Source: Nitrospira sp. (GTDB lineage: Bacteria > Nitrospirota > Nitrospiria > Nitrospirales > Nitrospiraceae). Taken from it: DNA of 49,795 bases. Positions 41,001 to 49,795 of this stretch are shown one piece after another. Where the stretch lies: positions 1 through 49,795 of the forward strand of contig JADLEJ010000025.1 of the NCBI GenBank assembly GCA_020846195.1. Reading direction: 5' to 3'. Made by a program: the position numbers and the translations under genes. Numbering within the stretch: position 1 is the first letter of the stretch; every line of letters starts with the position of its first letter. A model generated the notes under the pieces. The model was not told where the DNA came from and ran no database searches. It saw only the letters and a program-made list of their open reading frames with translations.

Positions 41001-41024
41001 GATGCTCCCTCGCTCGTGTGCGCG

Positions 41025-41816
41025 CTATTGCGCCAGCACTTCAATCAATTGATCCAGCGACCGCACGGTGCCCACCAGCGTGGGATGACCCATCCGCCGG
41101 TTATGCTTGGCTTCCTGTACCTTATTCAACGCCAAGATCAAGGCATGAAACGCTTCCGGCTTGGCCGTTTCAAAATACGTGATGAAATCGACATCGTCGA
41201 GCCCGGTCGAATGGTAGAGCTTCCGCTTCACATCCTTCTGATACGGCAGCGCCGCTTCGGTGTGCTCCTGCATCATGGCCGCGCGCTGGGCCTGAGGAAG
41301 CGACCACCACTCCGCGTCTTTGCGGATCGGCATCACCATGACATAGGGGCCCGTTTCGCTTGGGCCTTTGAGATCCGCCTTCAGCTGGTCGGAAAATCCC
41401 GGCACATAATTCGGCTTCTTGGTCAGGCCGTTGAACAATACCACGCTGGTGAGATACTTCCCGAACGCGCTGTTTTGCAAATCCAGCAAAAACTGCTGCG
41501 CATCTTTTAATTCCGTTCCATGCACTCGCAACAGAACGTCCGCATGATCCGAGAGGCCGCGCAGAAGATACGTATCGATGGCCAGCTTCTCTCGATGCTG
41601 TTCAACCACGCCTTTCATGGCCGTGAGCTGGGAAATGCGCAACGACTGCTCCAGCCGGCCCCATTCGGGATCGATGCGAAACGCGGCAAACGTGCCATAC
41701 ACACCGGGCTCGCTGAGCAACTTCTCACGATCGGCGGCCGACGCTGGAAAGGCCGCGAGACAGCCAAGCACGAACATCGCACAGGCCAGTCCAATTCCAC
41801 GCAGGCGATTCGTCAT
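41025..41816 (-). CDS. cld: Exported chlorite dismutase, Nitrospira type
   Basis: 263 residues from the ATG at 41816, with GGAAGGAGCC upstream. A 27-residue signal peptide ends AAFPASA. The mature ~236 residues match the pentameric, highly active clade known from Nitrospira defluvii. MQEHTEAALPYQKDVKRKLY carries the heme-ligand His (about residue 185) and, 13 residues later, the distal Arg (about 198). RKLYHSTGLDDVDFITYFET is also typical. The enzyme splits chlorite to chloride and O2 in the periplasm. The start overlaps the purB stop (ATGA, 41813-41816), an unexpected partner. Confidence 0.95.
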   Translation of the reverse strand: MTNRLRGIGLACAMFVLGCLAAFPASAADREKLLSEPGVYGTFAAFRIDPEWGRLEQSLRISQLTAMKGVVEQHREKLAIDTYLLRGLSDHADVLLRVHGTELKDAQQFLLDLQNSAFGKYLTSVVLFNGLTKKPNYVPGFSDQLKADLKGPSETGPYVMVMPIRKDAEWWSLPQAQRAAMMQEHTEAALPYQKDVKRKLYHSTGLDDVDFITYFETAKPEAFHALILALNKVQEAKHNRRMGHPTLVGTVRSLDQLIEVLAQ

Positions 41817-43153
41817 CGACGGCTCCTTCCAGTTCGCTTTTTTGCCGAGGTTCCCGTCGTGCGACCGAACACACGGCGATAAATCCGGTCGAGGTGGCGC
41901 AGATAATATTTCGGATTGAAACAAGCGGCAATCTCGCTCTTCTTGAGGTGCTGTGAAATGAAGGGGTCTTTCCCCACCAAATCCTGAAGCCCGCCGGCGC
42001 CCTTCCACGACGCCATGGCATTGCGCTGCACCGCTTCATACGAGGCCTTGCGCTGCGCCCCCTTTTCAACGAGCGTGAGCAGGAGCCGCTGCGAATACAC
42101 CAATCCGCCGGTCAGATCGAGATTGCGCTGCATGTTCGCGGGATAGACCAGCAAATCCTTGATGAGATCGGTGACCTTCGCCAGCATGTAGTCCATGAGA
42201 ATCGTGCTGTCTGGCATGATGACCCGCTCGACCGACGAATGGCTGATGTCCCGCTCATGCCAGAGCGCGACATTCTCCATCGCCGCCAGACTGTTCGCCC
42301 GCACAACCCGGGCAAGGCCGCAAAGATTCTCCGAAACAATGGGATTGCGCTTGTGCGGCATCGCCGACGAACCCTTTTGTCCTTCGGAGAAAAACTCCTC
42401 CGCTTCCAGCACTTCCGTCCGCTGGAGATGGCGAATTTCCGTGGCGATCTTTTCAATGCTGGCCGCCAGCAATGCGAGCGCCGTGGCATACGAAGCATGG
42501 CGGTCGCGCTGCACCACTTGATTCGAGACCGGATCCGGCCGCAGGCCCATCTTGGCGCAGACATACTCTTCAATCTCAGGCCCCTGATGCGCGAACGTGC
42601 CCATCGCCCCGGAAAGCTTGCCCACCGCAATCTCTTGGCGCACGGCCCGGAGCCGCTCCCGATGCCGGCCCATTTCCTCATACCAAATCGCCAGCTTGAA
42701 GCCGAACGAAATGGGCTCGCCGTGAATGCCATGCGAACGGCCGACCATGACCGTCATCTTGTGCCGCATCGCCTGCTTCTTCAATACATCGATCAAGCCG
42801 TCCAGGCCTTCAAGAATGATGTCGAGCGCTTCGGTCATCTGCACGGCGAGCGAGGTATCGACAATGTCCGACGAGGTAAGCCCCATGTGCAGGAACCGGT
42901 GTTCCGGCCCGACCGTGTCCATCAGCGATTCGAGAAACGCGATGATGTCGTGCTTGGTGACCTTCTCGATCTCGGCGATCCGCGCGACATTGATCTTCGC
43001 CTTCTTGCGGATCTTCGCAGCCGTGCCGCGCGGGGCTTGCCCGGCCTTCTCGAATGCGGCGCAGGCTTGCAGCTCCACTTCCAGCCAGATTTCGTACTTG
43101 TGCTTAAGATCCCAGATGGCTTTCATCTTGGGACGCGTATAGCGTTCGATCAC
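41813..43153 (-). CDS. purB: Adenylosuccinate lyase PurB
   Basis: 446 residues from a GTG at 43153, chosen because GGAGGAGAG stands six bases upstream and the protein then begins MIERYTRPKMKAIWDLKHKY. Longer starts run into a palindromic repeat. GLTSSDIVDTSLAVQMTEAL, VMVGRSHGIHGEPISFGFKL (catalytic His) and EGQKGSSAMPHKRNPIVSEN (flexible signature loop) are all present. It acts twice in purine synthesis, on SAICAR and adenylosuccinate. The stop overlaps the start of cld. Confidence 0.97.
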   Translation of the reverse strand: MIERYTRPKMKAIWDLKHKYEIWLEVELQACAAFEKAGQAPRGTAAKIRKKAKINVARIAEIEKVTKHDIIAFLESLMDTVGPEHRFLHMGLTSSDIVDTSLAVQMTEALDIILEGLDGLIDVLKKQAMRHKMTVMVGRSHGIHGEPISFGFKLAIWYEEMGRHRERLRAVRQEIAVGKLSGAMGTFAHQGPEIEEYVCAKMGLRPDPVSNQVVQRDRHASYATALALLAASIEKIATEIRHLQRTEVLEAEEFFSEGQKGSSAMPHKRNPIVSENLCGLARVVRANSLAAMENVALWHERDISHSSVERVIMPDSTILMDYMLAKVTDLIKDLLVYPANMQRNLDLTGGLVYSQRLLLTLVEKGAQRKASYEAVQRNAMASWKGAGGLQDLVGKDPFISQHLKKSEIAACFNPKYYLRHLDRIYRRVFGRTTGTSAKKRTGRSRR

Positions 43154-43172
43154 GTTACGCTCTCCTCCAAAT

Positions 43173-43292
43173 CGGCGGCTGAAAACGCCTTCCAGCTTTG
43201 TTCTCAGTCGTGCATGCCCCTCAACGTACCTGCCGGTACGCCTCGGGCCCCGCACTCCTTGCGGCCTCGCTGCCAGCCGTTTTGAGCCGCCG
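43173..43292. repeat. Family-2 palindromic repeat, copy D
   Basis: The outer arms CGGCGGCTGAAAACG (43173) and CGTTTTGAGCCGCCG (43278-43292) pair apart from one position. The core contains CCTCAACGTACC and GGTACGCCTC, and GCGGCCTCGCTGCCAGC, the family-2 boxes. It fills the gap between nusB and purB. Confidence 0.8.
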
Positions 43293-43306
43293 CGACACCA
43301 TTCCTG

Positions 43307-43756
43307 TCACCTTCGCCACACCGGCTTGTCCGGCGTGGCGCGCTTCAGCGCCAAATTCGCTTCCGTGGCCAGCACTTTATCCAGCACGCCGTTTACAAAC
43401 TTCGACGCTTCTTCGTCGCCGAAACTCTTGGCCAGCTCAATCGCCTCGTCCATCGTCACGTTCGCCGGCACATCGTCCATCCAGATCAACTCATAAAGCC
43501 CGGCCCGCAGAATATTCCGGTCTACGATCGGCATGCGGCTTATTTTCCAATTCGTCGCATACTTGGCCAGCACCGTATCGAGATCTTTCTTCTTCTCCTG
43601 CACCCCGGCGACCAATCGCTCCGCGAAGGCCTTTGTCTCGTCGTCCGTGGTCAGCGGCTTCCAGAACTCGTCGAGCCAGAGGCCCGACTTGCCGTGAATG
43701 TCGTACTGAAACAAAATCTGGAGCGCCCGCTCGCGCGCTTCGTGGCGTGATCCCAT
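43307..43756 (-). CDS. nusB: Transcription antitermination factor NusB
   Basis: 149 residues. [20 protein letters not shown] is the Arg-rich RNA-binding start. [20 protein letters not shown] and [20 protein letters not shown], then [10 protein letters not shown], are the conserved second half. It binds boxA with NusE in rRNA antitermination. It follows ribH by two bases, the common ribH-nusB order. Confidence 0.97.
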   Translation of the reverse strand: MGSRHEARERALQILFQYDIHGKSGLWLDEFWKPLTTDDETKAFAERLVAGVQEKKKDLDTVLAKYATNWKISRMPIVDRNILRAGLYELIWMDDVPANVTMDEAIELAKSFGDEEASKFVNGVLDKVLATEANLALKRATPDKPVWRR

Positions 43757-43758
43757 AA

Positions 43759-44292
43759 TTACGCGCTTCGCTTTCGTGCAGTCCGCTTGGGACGGGGTGC
43801 GGCATCCGCCGCCACCACCGGCTCCAGCGCCTTGAGTTGTGCGATCACACTCGCCATTTCAATTGCCGACTTCGCCGCCTCGCCGCCCCGGTTGAACTTC
43901 GCTGGGTCGGCGCGTTCAATCGCCTGCGCGACGGTCTCCGTCGTCAACACACCGAAAATGATCGGCACACCGGTTTCCAGCGAGGCCTGGCCGATGCCAC
44001 GGCTCGCTTCATTGCAGATATAGTCGAAATGCGGCGTGTCTCCCCGAATGACGGCGCCGAGGCAAATCACCGCCTCGAACCGCCCAGACTTGGCCAAGGT
44101 CTTCGCGACGAGCGGGATTTCAAACGCCCCCGGCACCCGCACCACCTCGATATCGGCATCGTTAACGCCATGCGCTGTCAACGCGCCGAGACAGGACGAC
44201 AACAGCTTGCTCGTGACGAATTTATTGAACTTCGCCACCACCAGGCCAAACCGCATCCCCGTCGTATTGTGCGAACCTTTACGAAGCTTCAT
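43759..44292 (-). CDS. ribH: 6,7-dimethyl-8-ribityllumazine synthase RibH
   Basis: 177 residues. [60 protein letters not shown] and [20 protein letters not shown] are the substrate-site blocks, including the catalytic His in TPHFDY. It makes the lumazine precursor of riboflavin. A ~20-residue basic tail ([12 protein letters not shown]) is longer than usual. Confidence 0.97.
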   Translation of the reverse strand: MKLRKGSHNTTGMRFGLVVAKFNKFVTSKLLSSCLGALTAHGVNDADIEVVRVPGAFEIPLVAKTLAKSGRFEAVICLGAVIRGDTPHFDYICNEASRGIGQASLETGVPIIFGVLTTETVAQAIERADPAKFNRGGEAAKSAIEMASVIAQLKALEPVVAADAAPRPKRTARKRSA

Positions 44293-44326
44293 ACCTTCGT
44301 CCGATCCCCTTCCACACTTCTACTAA

Positions 44327-44437
44327 GCCAACTGGGCCGGCCTCAACTGCGCGCATCCAACGAGCACCGCCCACACCATTTCATATTCAATGGATCTTGC
44401 GTGCGCGTTGGGCGAGCACGAGGGCTGCCCAGTTGGC
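44327..44437 (-). repeat. Family-1 nested inverted-repeat element, copy C
   Basis: The outer arm GCCAACTGGGCCGGCCTC (44327-44344) pairs with GAGGGCTGCCCAGTTGGC (44420-44437), 16 of 18. Box 1 ACTGCGCGCAT (44346-44356) and box 2 GCGAGCAC (44412-44419) are exact. The inner stem is CCAAC/GTTGG. It lies between ribBA and ribH and ends nine bases after the ribBA stop region on the minus strand. Confidence 0.85.
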
Positions 44438-44445
44438 CCACCCAC

Positions 44446-45654
44446 TCATACCTTTTTTAAGAGATGTCCCAGCTTATGTTTCTTCGTCCGGAGATACCGC
44501 ACATTCGCTTCGCGCGGAGCGATTTCAACCGGCACCCGCTCCACGACTTTCAGCCCATAGCCTTCAATACCGACGATCTTGCGCGGATTGTTGGTGATCA
44601 GCTTGATCTGATGCAGGCCGAGGTTGACCAGAATCTGCGCGCCGACACCGTAGTCCCGCAGGTCGGCCTTGAAGCCCAGCTTGAAATTCGCCTCCACCGT
44701 ATCGCTGCCTTCATCCTGAAACCCGTAGGCCTTGAGCTTATTCAGAAGCCCGATGCCCCGGCCCTCTTGATTGAGATAGAGCAACACCCCACGGCCTTCG
44801 GCTTCGATGATCTGCATCGCGCGATGGAGCTGGTCCCGGCAATCGCACCGAAGCGACCCCAGCGCATCGGCCGTGAGACAGCCGGAATGCACGCGCACAA
44901 GCGTCGGATTCCCGCCGTCGACCTTGCCCTTCACCAATGCGATGTGCGTCACGTTATCGACTTCGTTTTCAAACGCCACGGCTTCGAAGTCGCCGAAGAT
45001 CGTCGGCATGCGCGCCGTGGCCGCCCGCTTCACGAACGTCTCGCGTTGCATGCGGTATTCGATGAGCGCCTTGATCGTCACCATCTTGAGCTTGTGCTTT
45101 TTGGCGAACTTGGCCAGCTCGGGCACACGCGCCATGCTGCCATCTTCATTCATGATCTCGCAGATGACGCCCGCCGGCTGCAACCCCGCGAGACGCGCGA
45201 GATCGACAGAGCCTTCCGTCTGCCCCGCTCGTTTGAGCACGCCGCCTTTTTGCGCCTTGAGCGGGAAGATATGCCCGGGTCTGGCCAAATCGCCCGGCTT
45301 GGCTTCCGGGTCGAGCGCGACCTGAATCGTGGTCGCCCGGTCAGCCGCGGAAATCCCGGTGGTAATGCCCTTGCGCGCGTCCACCGAGACGGTGAACGCC
45401 GTGCCGAACGTCGCCGTATTCTCAACGGCCTGCGGCGGAAGCTGTAATTCTTCGCAGCGCTCGGGAGTCAACGCGAGACAAATAAGGCCCCGCGCATGCT
45501 TGGCCATGAAATTAATCGCTTGCGGCGTCACTTTGTCTGCGGCAATGACGAGATCGCCTTCATTCTCGCGGTCTTCGTCATCGACCAGAATGATGCACTT
45601 GCCCTTGCGAATGTCTTTGATCGCGTCTTGAATACTGTTAAATGGATTCGCCAT
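44446..45654 (-). CDS. ribBA: Bifunctional 3,4-DHBP synthase / GTP cyclohydrolase II RibBA
   Basis: 402 residues. The RibB half (1-~205) has [20 protein letters not shown] and [20 protein letters not shown]. The RibA half carries the zinc motif [14 protein letters not shown] and [18 protein letters not shown], then [18 protein letters not shown]. It feeds both branches of riboflavin synthesis. No FMN-riboswitch consensus is seen in the 258 bases upstream. That gap holds a family-2 repeat. Confidence 0.97.
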   Translation of the reverse strand: MANPFNSIQDAIKDIRKGKCIILVDDEDRENEGDLVIAADKVTPQAINFMAKHARGLICLALTPERCEELQLPPQAVENTATFGTAFTVSVDARKGITTGISAADRATTIQVALDPEAKPGDLARPGHIFPLKAQKGGVLKRAGQTEGSVDLARLAGLQPAGVICEIMNEDGSMARVPELAKFAKKHKLKMVTIKALIEYRMQRETFVKRAATARMPTIFGDFEAVAFENEVDNVTHIALVKGKVDGGNPTLVRVHSGCLTADALGSLRCDCRDQLHRAMQIIEAEGRGVLLYLNQEGRGIGLLNKLKAYGFQDEGSDTVEANFKLGFKADLRDYGVGAQILVNLGLHQIKLITNNPRKIVGIEGYGLKVVERVPVEIAPREANVRYLRTKKHKLGHLLKKV

Positions 45655-45800
45655 GGTCGGATAAAGTTAACTGATTAATTTTAGGTTGAAAATCGTCTCA
45701 ACAGAAGGCCTACAGCTAACCCTGTTTGGCCCTCGCCTGTCAACGGGAAAAACGCCCTTACGAAGCTCCCCCTCTACCGTCCGTCTCAAAACTCCCACCG

Positions 45801-45920
45801 CCTGTTCAGAAAGGTCGTTCAGCAAGGCCGCAGCCGATGAAGGCACCGGAGGCGTACCCTCAGGGGTACGTTGAGGATGCCTTCGAGGCGAGAACGCCGC
45901 TGGCGACATTTATCAACAGG
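45801..45920. repeat. Family-2 palindromic repeat, copy F
   Basis: The outer arms CCTGTTCAGAAAGGTCG and CGACATTTATCAACAGG pair imperfectly. Inside, GAAGGCA pairs with TGCCTTC, and CGTACCC with GGGTACG. In copy E the matching helix is GAAAGCA/TGCTTTC, a compensatory change. The repeat overlaps the last codons and supplies the TGA stop of the NarK-like gene. Confidence 0.85.
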
Positions 45921-47100
45921 CTGGTTCAGCGCGTAGGCGGAGGAAGACCATCCCCCAGGCGCAGACCCCGAGTCCAGCAAAGAACCAGAGTCCGGCATCG
46001 TAACTCCCTGTCACCGCCTTCAACCCCGAGAGCACGAGTGGAAAAGCAAACCCGCCAACGCTTCCGACAGCGCCGATGAGGCCGGAGGCCAAGCCGATCT
46101 GCCGGGGAAAACCTTCCGCCGCCATTTGAAAGACCACCCCGTTGCCCACTCCCATCGCCCCGCTTGCCAGCACAATCATCGCAATGCCCATCGATTGAGA
46201 AGGACTGGTCACGGCGACCATCGATCCGACAATGAGCGGCAACACAACATACAGCACTCGTATGCCGCCGCGCCGGTCTGCCGCATAGCCCCCGAACGGG
46301 CGAATGACACTTCCAACCAATCCACAAAGTGCCGCGATAGCCCCCGCCGCCACCGCATCGAACCCATAGGTCTCATACAATAACATCGGAAGCACGCTGC
46401 ACAAACCAACGAATCCCCCGAATGTAATCGCATAGAGAAAGCAGAGCCAATAGGCCGACCGCTGCCGCAGGAGCGCAGCGGCATGATGCCACCACTCGAC
46501 ATCGCGGCTATGCCGGTCCCCCTGCCGACTCTCTCGTACGAGTAGCATGAAGAGCACACAAGTCACTGCGACAATACCCGCCATGATTCCAAACGCCTGC
46601 TGCCAGCCGAACGCCTCCGCCCAGCGCGGCGCAAAAAACAAAATCAGCACCGTCCCGATATTTCCCGAAGCCGCGAGCCCCAAGACAAGTCCCTGCGACG
46701 ATGGCGGATAGGCCTGTCCAGCTAGCGGCAAGGCGGCCGCAAAACTCGCCCCGCCCAACCCCAGCGACAAGGCCAGGCACCACAACCCGATCGATGCCGG
46801 ATCCGCCAGCCAGCCCCAGAACAGAATCGCGAATTCTCCAAGCAAAATGGCAACAGCCGTATTCTTGGCCCCGAACCAATCGCAGCTCCAGCCTCCCAAG
46901 ACACGCAAGAAGGCCCCACCCAACAACGGCAGCGCCACCAGCACCGACAGCTCAGTGCCGGTCAGGCCCAGCGCACCCGCCATCGGCAAACTCAACGCCC
47001 CGATCAGCAGCCACACCATAAAGCTGACCGTGAGATGCAACCAAGCCCCAAGCAACGTGGGCCAATGCCCGCTTCGAACCCTCTGCCAGATATCCGCCAC
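45913..47100 (-). CDS. NarK-family nitrate/nitrite transporter (MFS)
   Basis: 395 residues, GTG start at 47100, with about 12 hydrophobic segments. LVALPLLGGAFLRVLGGWSC, then DWFGAKNTAV, is the MFS loop 2-3 motif. GLGGASFAAALPLAGQAYPP and LAASGNIGTVLILFFAPRWA, and MGVGNGVVFQMAAEGFPRQI (the second nitrate signature), are typical of the NNP/NarK family. It probably exchanges nitrate and nitrite, or takes up nitrite, in line with a nitrite oxidiser. Two family-2 repeats bracket the gene. Confidence 0.87.
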   Translation of the reverse strand: MADIWQRVRSGHWPTLLGAWLHLTVSFMVWLLIGALSLPMAGALGLTGTELSVLVALPLLGGAFLRVLGGWSCDWFGAKNTAVAILLGEFAILFWGWLADPASIGLWCLALSLGLGGASFAAALPLAGQAYPPSSQGLVLGLAASGNIGTVLILFFAPRWAEAFGWQQAFGIMAGIVAVTCVLFMLLVRESRQGDRHSRDVEWWHHAAALLRQRSAYWLCFLYAITFGGFVGLCSVLPMLLYETYGFDAVAAGAIAALCGLVGSVIRPFGGYAADRRGGIRVLYVVLPLIVGSMVAVTSPSQSMGIAMIVLASGAMGVGNGVVFQMAAEGFPRQIGLASGLIGAVGSVGGFAFPLVLSGLKAVTGSYDAGLWFFAGLGVCAWGMVFLRLRAEPAC

Positions 47101-47208
47101 GCACAGCCCTCCAAACAGAACCCGTCACTATAGGGGAGCCTCTTTCTCCAGCGCAAGGGAAGCAATCAACCGCCTCAGCATCTAGAATGTGACCGAATTA
47201 ACCTCACA

Positions 47209-47330
47209 GGATGCTCAAAAATCTCGTCCAGCAAGGCCGCAGCCGACGAAAGCACCGGAGGCGTACCCTCACGGGTACGTTGAGGATGCTTTCGAGGGGA
47301 GAACGCAGCTGGCGGGGTTTTTCAGCATCC
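47209..47330. repeat. Family-2 palindromic repeat, copy E
   Basis: 122 bases. The outer arms GGATGCTCAAAAATCTCG and the closing GGGGTTTTTCAGCATCC pair well. The inner hairpin is CGAAAGCA/TGCTTTCG with CGTACCC/GGGTACG at the tip. It lies ~50 bases upstream of the rpoH start and in the same orientation as copy F. Confidence 0.87.
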
Positions 47331-47366
47331 GGCCTGGCAGCCTTTAGTCCAGTCAGACGGTTCTGT

Positions 47367-47372
47367 TATAGT
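47367..47372 (+). promoter_or_regulatory. Extended -10 of rpoH, probably leaderless
   Basis: TGTTATAGT: a TATAGT -10 nine bases before the ATG at 47382. A -35 is weak (TTAGTC at 17 bases). Transcription would start two or three bases before the start codon, and no ribosome-binding site is present. Confidence 0.5.
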
Positions 47373-47381
47373 CACCCACCC

Positions 47382-48386
47382 ATGAGCGGTCGCAATTCAT
47401 CACCGGACGACTCCGACAGCGCGCTGGAACCGGAAATTCTCGATCCGTCCGATGACGAAGTCAGCGAGACGGAAACGGCTCCTATCGTATTGGATGTTCC
47501 GCAGCCAGACGGACGCCAGCCGGCCGATGCCCAGGCCGTCGTCCCCGTTACCGGCCTCCAGCAATATCTCGCGGAAATCCGGCGCTACCCCTATCTCTCA
47601 AAGGAAGAAGAGCTGCTCCTCTTCCACGAATACCACGTGCAAGGCAGCCGCGAAGCCGCCGTGAAGCTCATCATGGCCAACCTGCGCGTGTCCGTGGCCA
47701 TCGCTGCCGAATATCTCCACACCGGCACCGATCATATGGACCTGATTCAGGAAGGCAACGTCGGCTTGATGCAGGCGATCAAGAAGTTCGACCCGACGAA
47801 AAACGTGCGTTTCTATGCCTATGCCGCCTGGTGGTCGCGCGCCTACATCTTGCGCTACCTCTTGAACAACTTCCGGCTCGTCAAAATCGGCACCACTCAA
47901 GACCAGCGGAAACTTTTCTATAACCTCAAGAAGGAAAAAGCCAAGCTGGCGCGCGAAGGCTTTGCCCCCGATACGAAACTCCTGGCCGACCGGCTCAACG
48001 TGCGCGAGCGCGATGTCGTCGAGATGGACCAGCGACTGGGGAACTGGGAATTGTCTCTGGACCAGCCGATTGGGGAAGAACAGGACGGCACCCTGCTCGA
48101 TGTCATCCCCTCTCAGCAATCCGGAGTGGATGAGGTCATTGCCGATAACGAGTTGCAAACCCTGTTTCGGAAGAAGCTGGCTGAATTCGCCAAGACACTG
48201 GACGAACGAGAGGAGGACATTCTACGAAACCGGCTCCTATCTGAAACGCCCCTCACGCTCGACGATCTGGGCGGGAAATACGGCATCACGAAAGAACGAA
48301 CGAGGCAGCTTGAAGCGCGCATCATCAAGCGATTACGCGAATACATCAAGAAAGACGTGAAGGACTTCGAGCAGCTCCAGCGCTAG
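47382..48386 (+). CDS. rpoH: RNA polymerase sigma factor RpoH (sigma-32-like)
   Basis: 334 residues from the ATG at 47382. Earlier codons belong to the repeat at 47209-47330. An acidic ~60-residue N-terminus precedes region 1.2 (LQQYLAEIRRYPYLSKEEEL). Region 2 has LIMANLRVSVAIAAEYLHTG and LIQEGNVGLMQAIKKFDPTK, then FYAYAAWWSRAYILRYLL. QRKLFYNLKKEKAKL is the RpoH box that separates sigma-32 from other sigma factors. Region 4 ends TLDDLGGKYGITKERTRQLE. It should drive heat-shock genes, and groES-groEL follow directly. Confidence 0.92.
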   Translation: MSGRNSSPDDSDSALEPEILDPSDDEVSETETAPIVLDVPQPDGRQPADAQAVVPVTGLQQYLAEIRRYPYLSKEEELLLFHEYHVQGSREAAVKLIMANLRVSVAIAAEYLHTGTDHMDLIQEGNVGLMQAIKKFDPTKNVRFYAYAAWWSRAYILRYLLNNFRLVKIGTTQDQRKLFYNLKKEKAKLAREGFAPDTKLLADRLNVRERDVVEMDQRLGNWELSLDQPIGEEQDGTLLDVIPSQQSGVDEVIADNELQTLFRKKLAEFAKTLDEREEDILRNRLLSETPLTLDDLGGKYGITKERTRQLEARIIKRLREYIKKDVKDFEQLQR

Positions 48387-48501
48387 AATGCTCTCTCGCC
48401 TAATTCGCCGAAATTCTTCTCTGGAATTCTTCAATCTCAATGGGTTATGATTTGAACAGTCCAGACATTGGGTTTACAAAAGAATTTCTTTTCCCGCCCT
48501 C

Positions 48502-48529
48502 TTGACTTGGACCAGCCTCGGGCTATCTC
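48502..48529 (+). promoter_or_regulatory. Candidate promoter of groESL
   Basis: CTTGACTT (-35 TTGACT at 48502) and, after 16 bases, TATCTC (48524). The CTTGA element also fits the sigma-32 -35. No CIRCE palindrome (TTAGCACTC-N9-GAGTGCTAA) is visible between 48387 and 48658, so HrcA control is unlikely. An AAAAGAATTTCTTTT palindrome lies just upstream (~48478). Confidence 0.35.
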
Positions 48530-48658
48530 TCATACTGCACGATAGACATCGCTCTGTGTTGTCGAAGAGCGTTGAGAGTCCAGCCGACGAATGCGGCTCT
48601 GCATCACATCGTTGTAACGTTCACCACAGTTTATTCATCGCACGAGGAGGGTTTGTTT

Positions 48659-48958
48659 ATGAGCTCAGCAGCGAAGGACAAGAAGAACGTCGCCAAGGGA
48701 TTCCAACCTTTGGGCGATCGGGTGTTCGTCACCTACACCGAAGAACTGGAGCGGACCGCTGGAGGCATTTATGTGCCGGACTCAGCGAAGGAAAAGCCGC
48801 AACGGGGCATCGTTCAGGCCATCGGCAAGAAGGTCGAGAACGTGAAGGTGGGCGACCAGGTCCTCTTCGACAAATACTCAGGCAGCAAGCTGCGGATGGA
48901 AGATGAAGAGTGCTTGATCCTCAAGGAAGAAGACATCCTCGGCATCTTCGCCAGCTAA
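48659..48958 (+). CDS. groES: Co-chaperonin GroES
   Basis: 99 residues from the ATG at 48659, with GAGGAGGG upstream. FQPLGDRVFVTYTEELERTA is the GroES start, GGIYVPDSAKEKPQRGIVQA the mobile loop, and VLFDKYSGSKLRMEDEECLI, then LKEEDILGIFAS, the end. It caps the GroEL ring. It is separated by 40 bases from groEL. Confidence 0.97.
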   Translation: MSSAAKDKKNVAKGFQPLGDRVFVTYTEELERTAGGIYVPDSAKEKPQRGIVQAIGKKVENVKVGDQVLFDKYSGSKLRMEDEECLILKEEDILGIFAS

Positions 48959-48986
48959 TCGATAACCACGACCACGATTGAATTAA

Positions 48987-49795
<809 letters not shown>

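Noticed and set aside
39972..41510. 512-codon plus-strand ORF opposite purC and cld
   Set aside because: Both genes on the other strand are certain, and this frame is an antisense shadow of GC-rich codons with no motif or ribosome-binding site.
39811..44437. Family-1 elements as integron attC sites
   Set aside because: The conserved parts are inside and the arms vary, the reverse of attC. No RYYYAAC/GTTRRRY ends and no integrase are seen.
45655..45800. FMN riboswitch upstream of ribBA
   Set aside because: The conserved RFN segments could not be found. The upstream gap holds only a family-2 repeat and unstructured sequence.
48387..48658. CIRCE operator upstream of groES
   Set aside because: No TTAGCACTC/GAGTGCTAA inverted repeat is present.

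Overview
The window looks like chromosome of a nitrite-oxidising Nitrospira (phylum Nitrospirota). The best marker is an exported chlorite dismutase of the Nitrospira type (41025-41816). A NarK-type nitrate/nitrite carrier, GC-rich sequence and abundant palindromic intergenic repeats agree with it. No rRNA, tRNA, CRISPR array, phage gene or intact insertion sequence was seen. The genus is an inference from protein resemblance, not a database result.

Layout. 1-6766: a pentapeptide-repeat protein cut by the window edge, a hypothetical protein, a histone-H1-like protein with an acidic tail, a secreted cupredoxin, a large methyltransferase and a Gcr-family membrane protein. 6780-10870: an accessory toxin-antitoxin island (nucleotidyltransferase module, MNT/HepT, orphan XRE antitoxin, HigBA). 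Several of its genes are broken, and it carries relic copies of the 3' ends of two neighbouring genes, the methyltransferase and ppx. 10900-21633: ppx, a coiled-coil protein, recG, a TPR metallopeptidase, a secreted protein, a membrane protein, and a six-gene operon (TlpA-like protein, hypothetical, MBL-fold protein, TPR protein, hypothetical, methyltransferase).

21772-34109 is the most interesting part: a minus-strand RiPP (modified peptide) locus. It has four full-length precursor peptides of 37-46 residues and one truncated one. All four full-length leaders share YxxP and end in DIT plus one residue, as lasso leaders do. The locus also has three PqqD-like leader-binding proteins, a transglutaminase-like B2 leader peptidase, an HPr-kinase-like protein, two NTP_transf_5 nucleotidyltransferases, an ABC exporter, two fatty-acid-hydroxylase-like membrane proteins and two tandem ATP-grasp proteins. 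No asparagine-synthetase-like lasso cyclase is present. It therefore looks like a lasso/ATP-grasp hybrid. Its distal end (21772-23865) consists of decayed paralogues.

34358-49795 is housekeeping: a PilZ protein, then purF, purL, a secreted protein, purQ, purS, a small membrane protein, purC, cld, purB, nusB, ribH and ribBA on the minus strand, then a NarK carrier. rpoH, groES and groEL (cut by the right edge) follow on the plus strand. The cld start codon overlaps the purB stop codon. Two families of structured intergenic repeats lie between these genes. Family 1 (three copies) has invariant boxes inside arms that differ between copies but pair within each copy. Family 2 (four copies, one of them near 17.8 kb) is a nested palindrome that supplies stop codons to adjacent genes.
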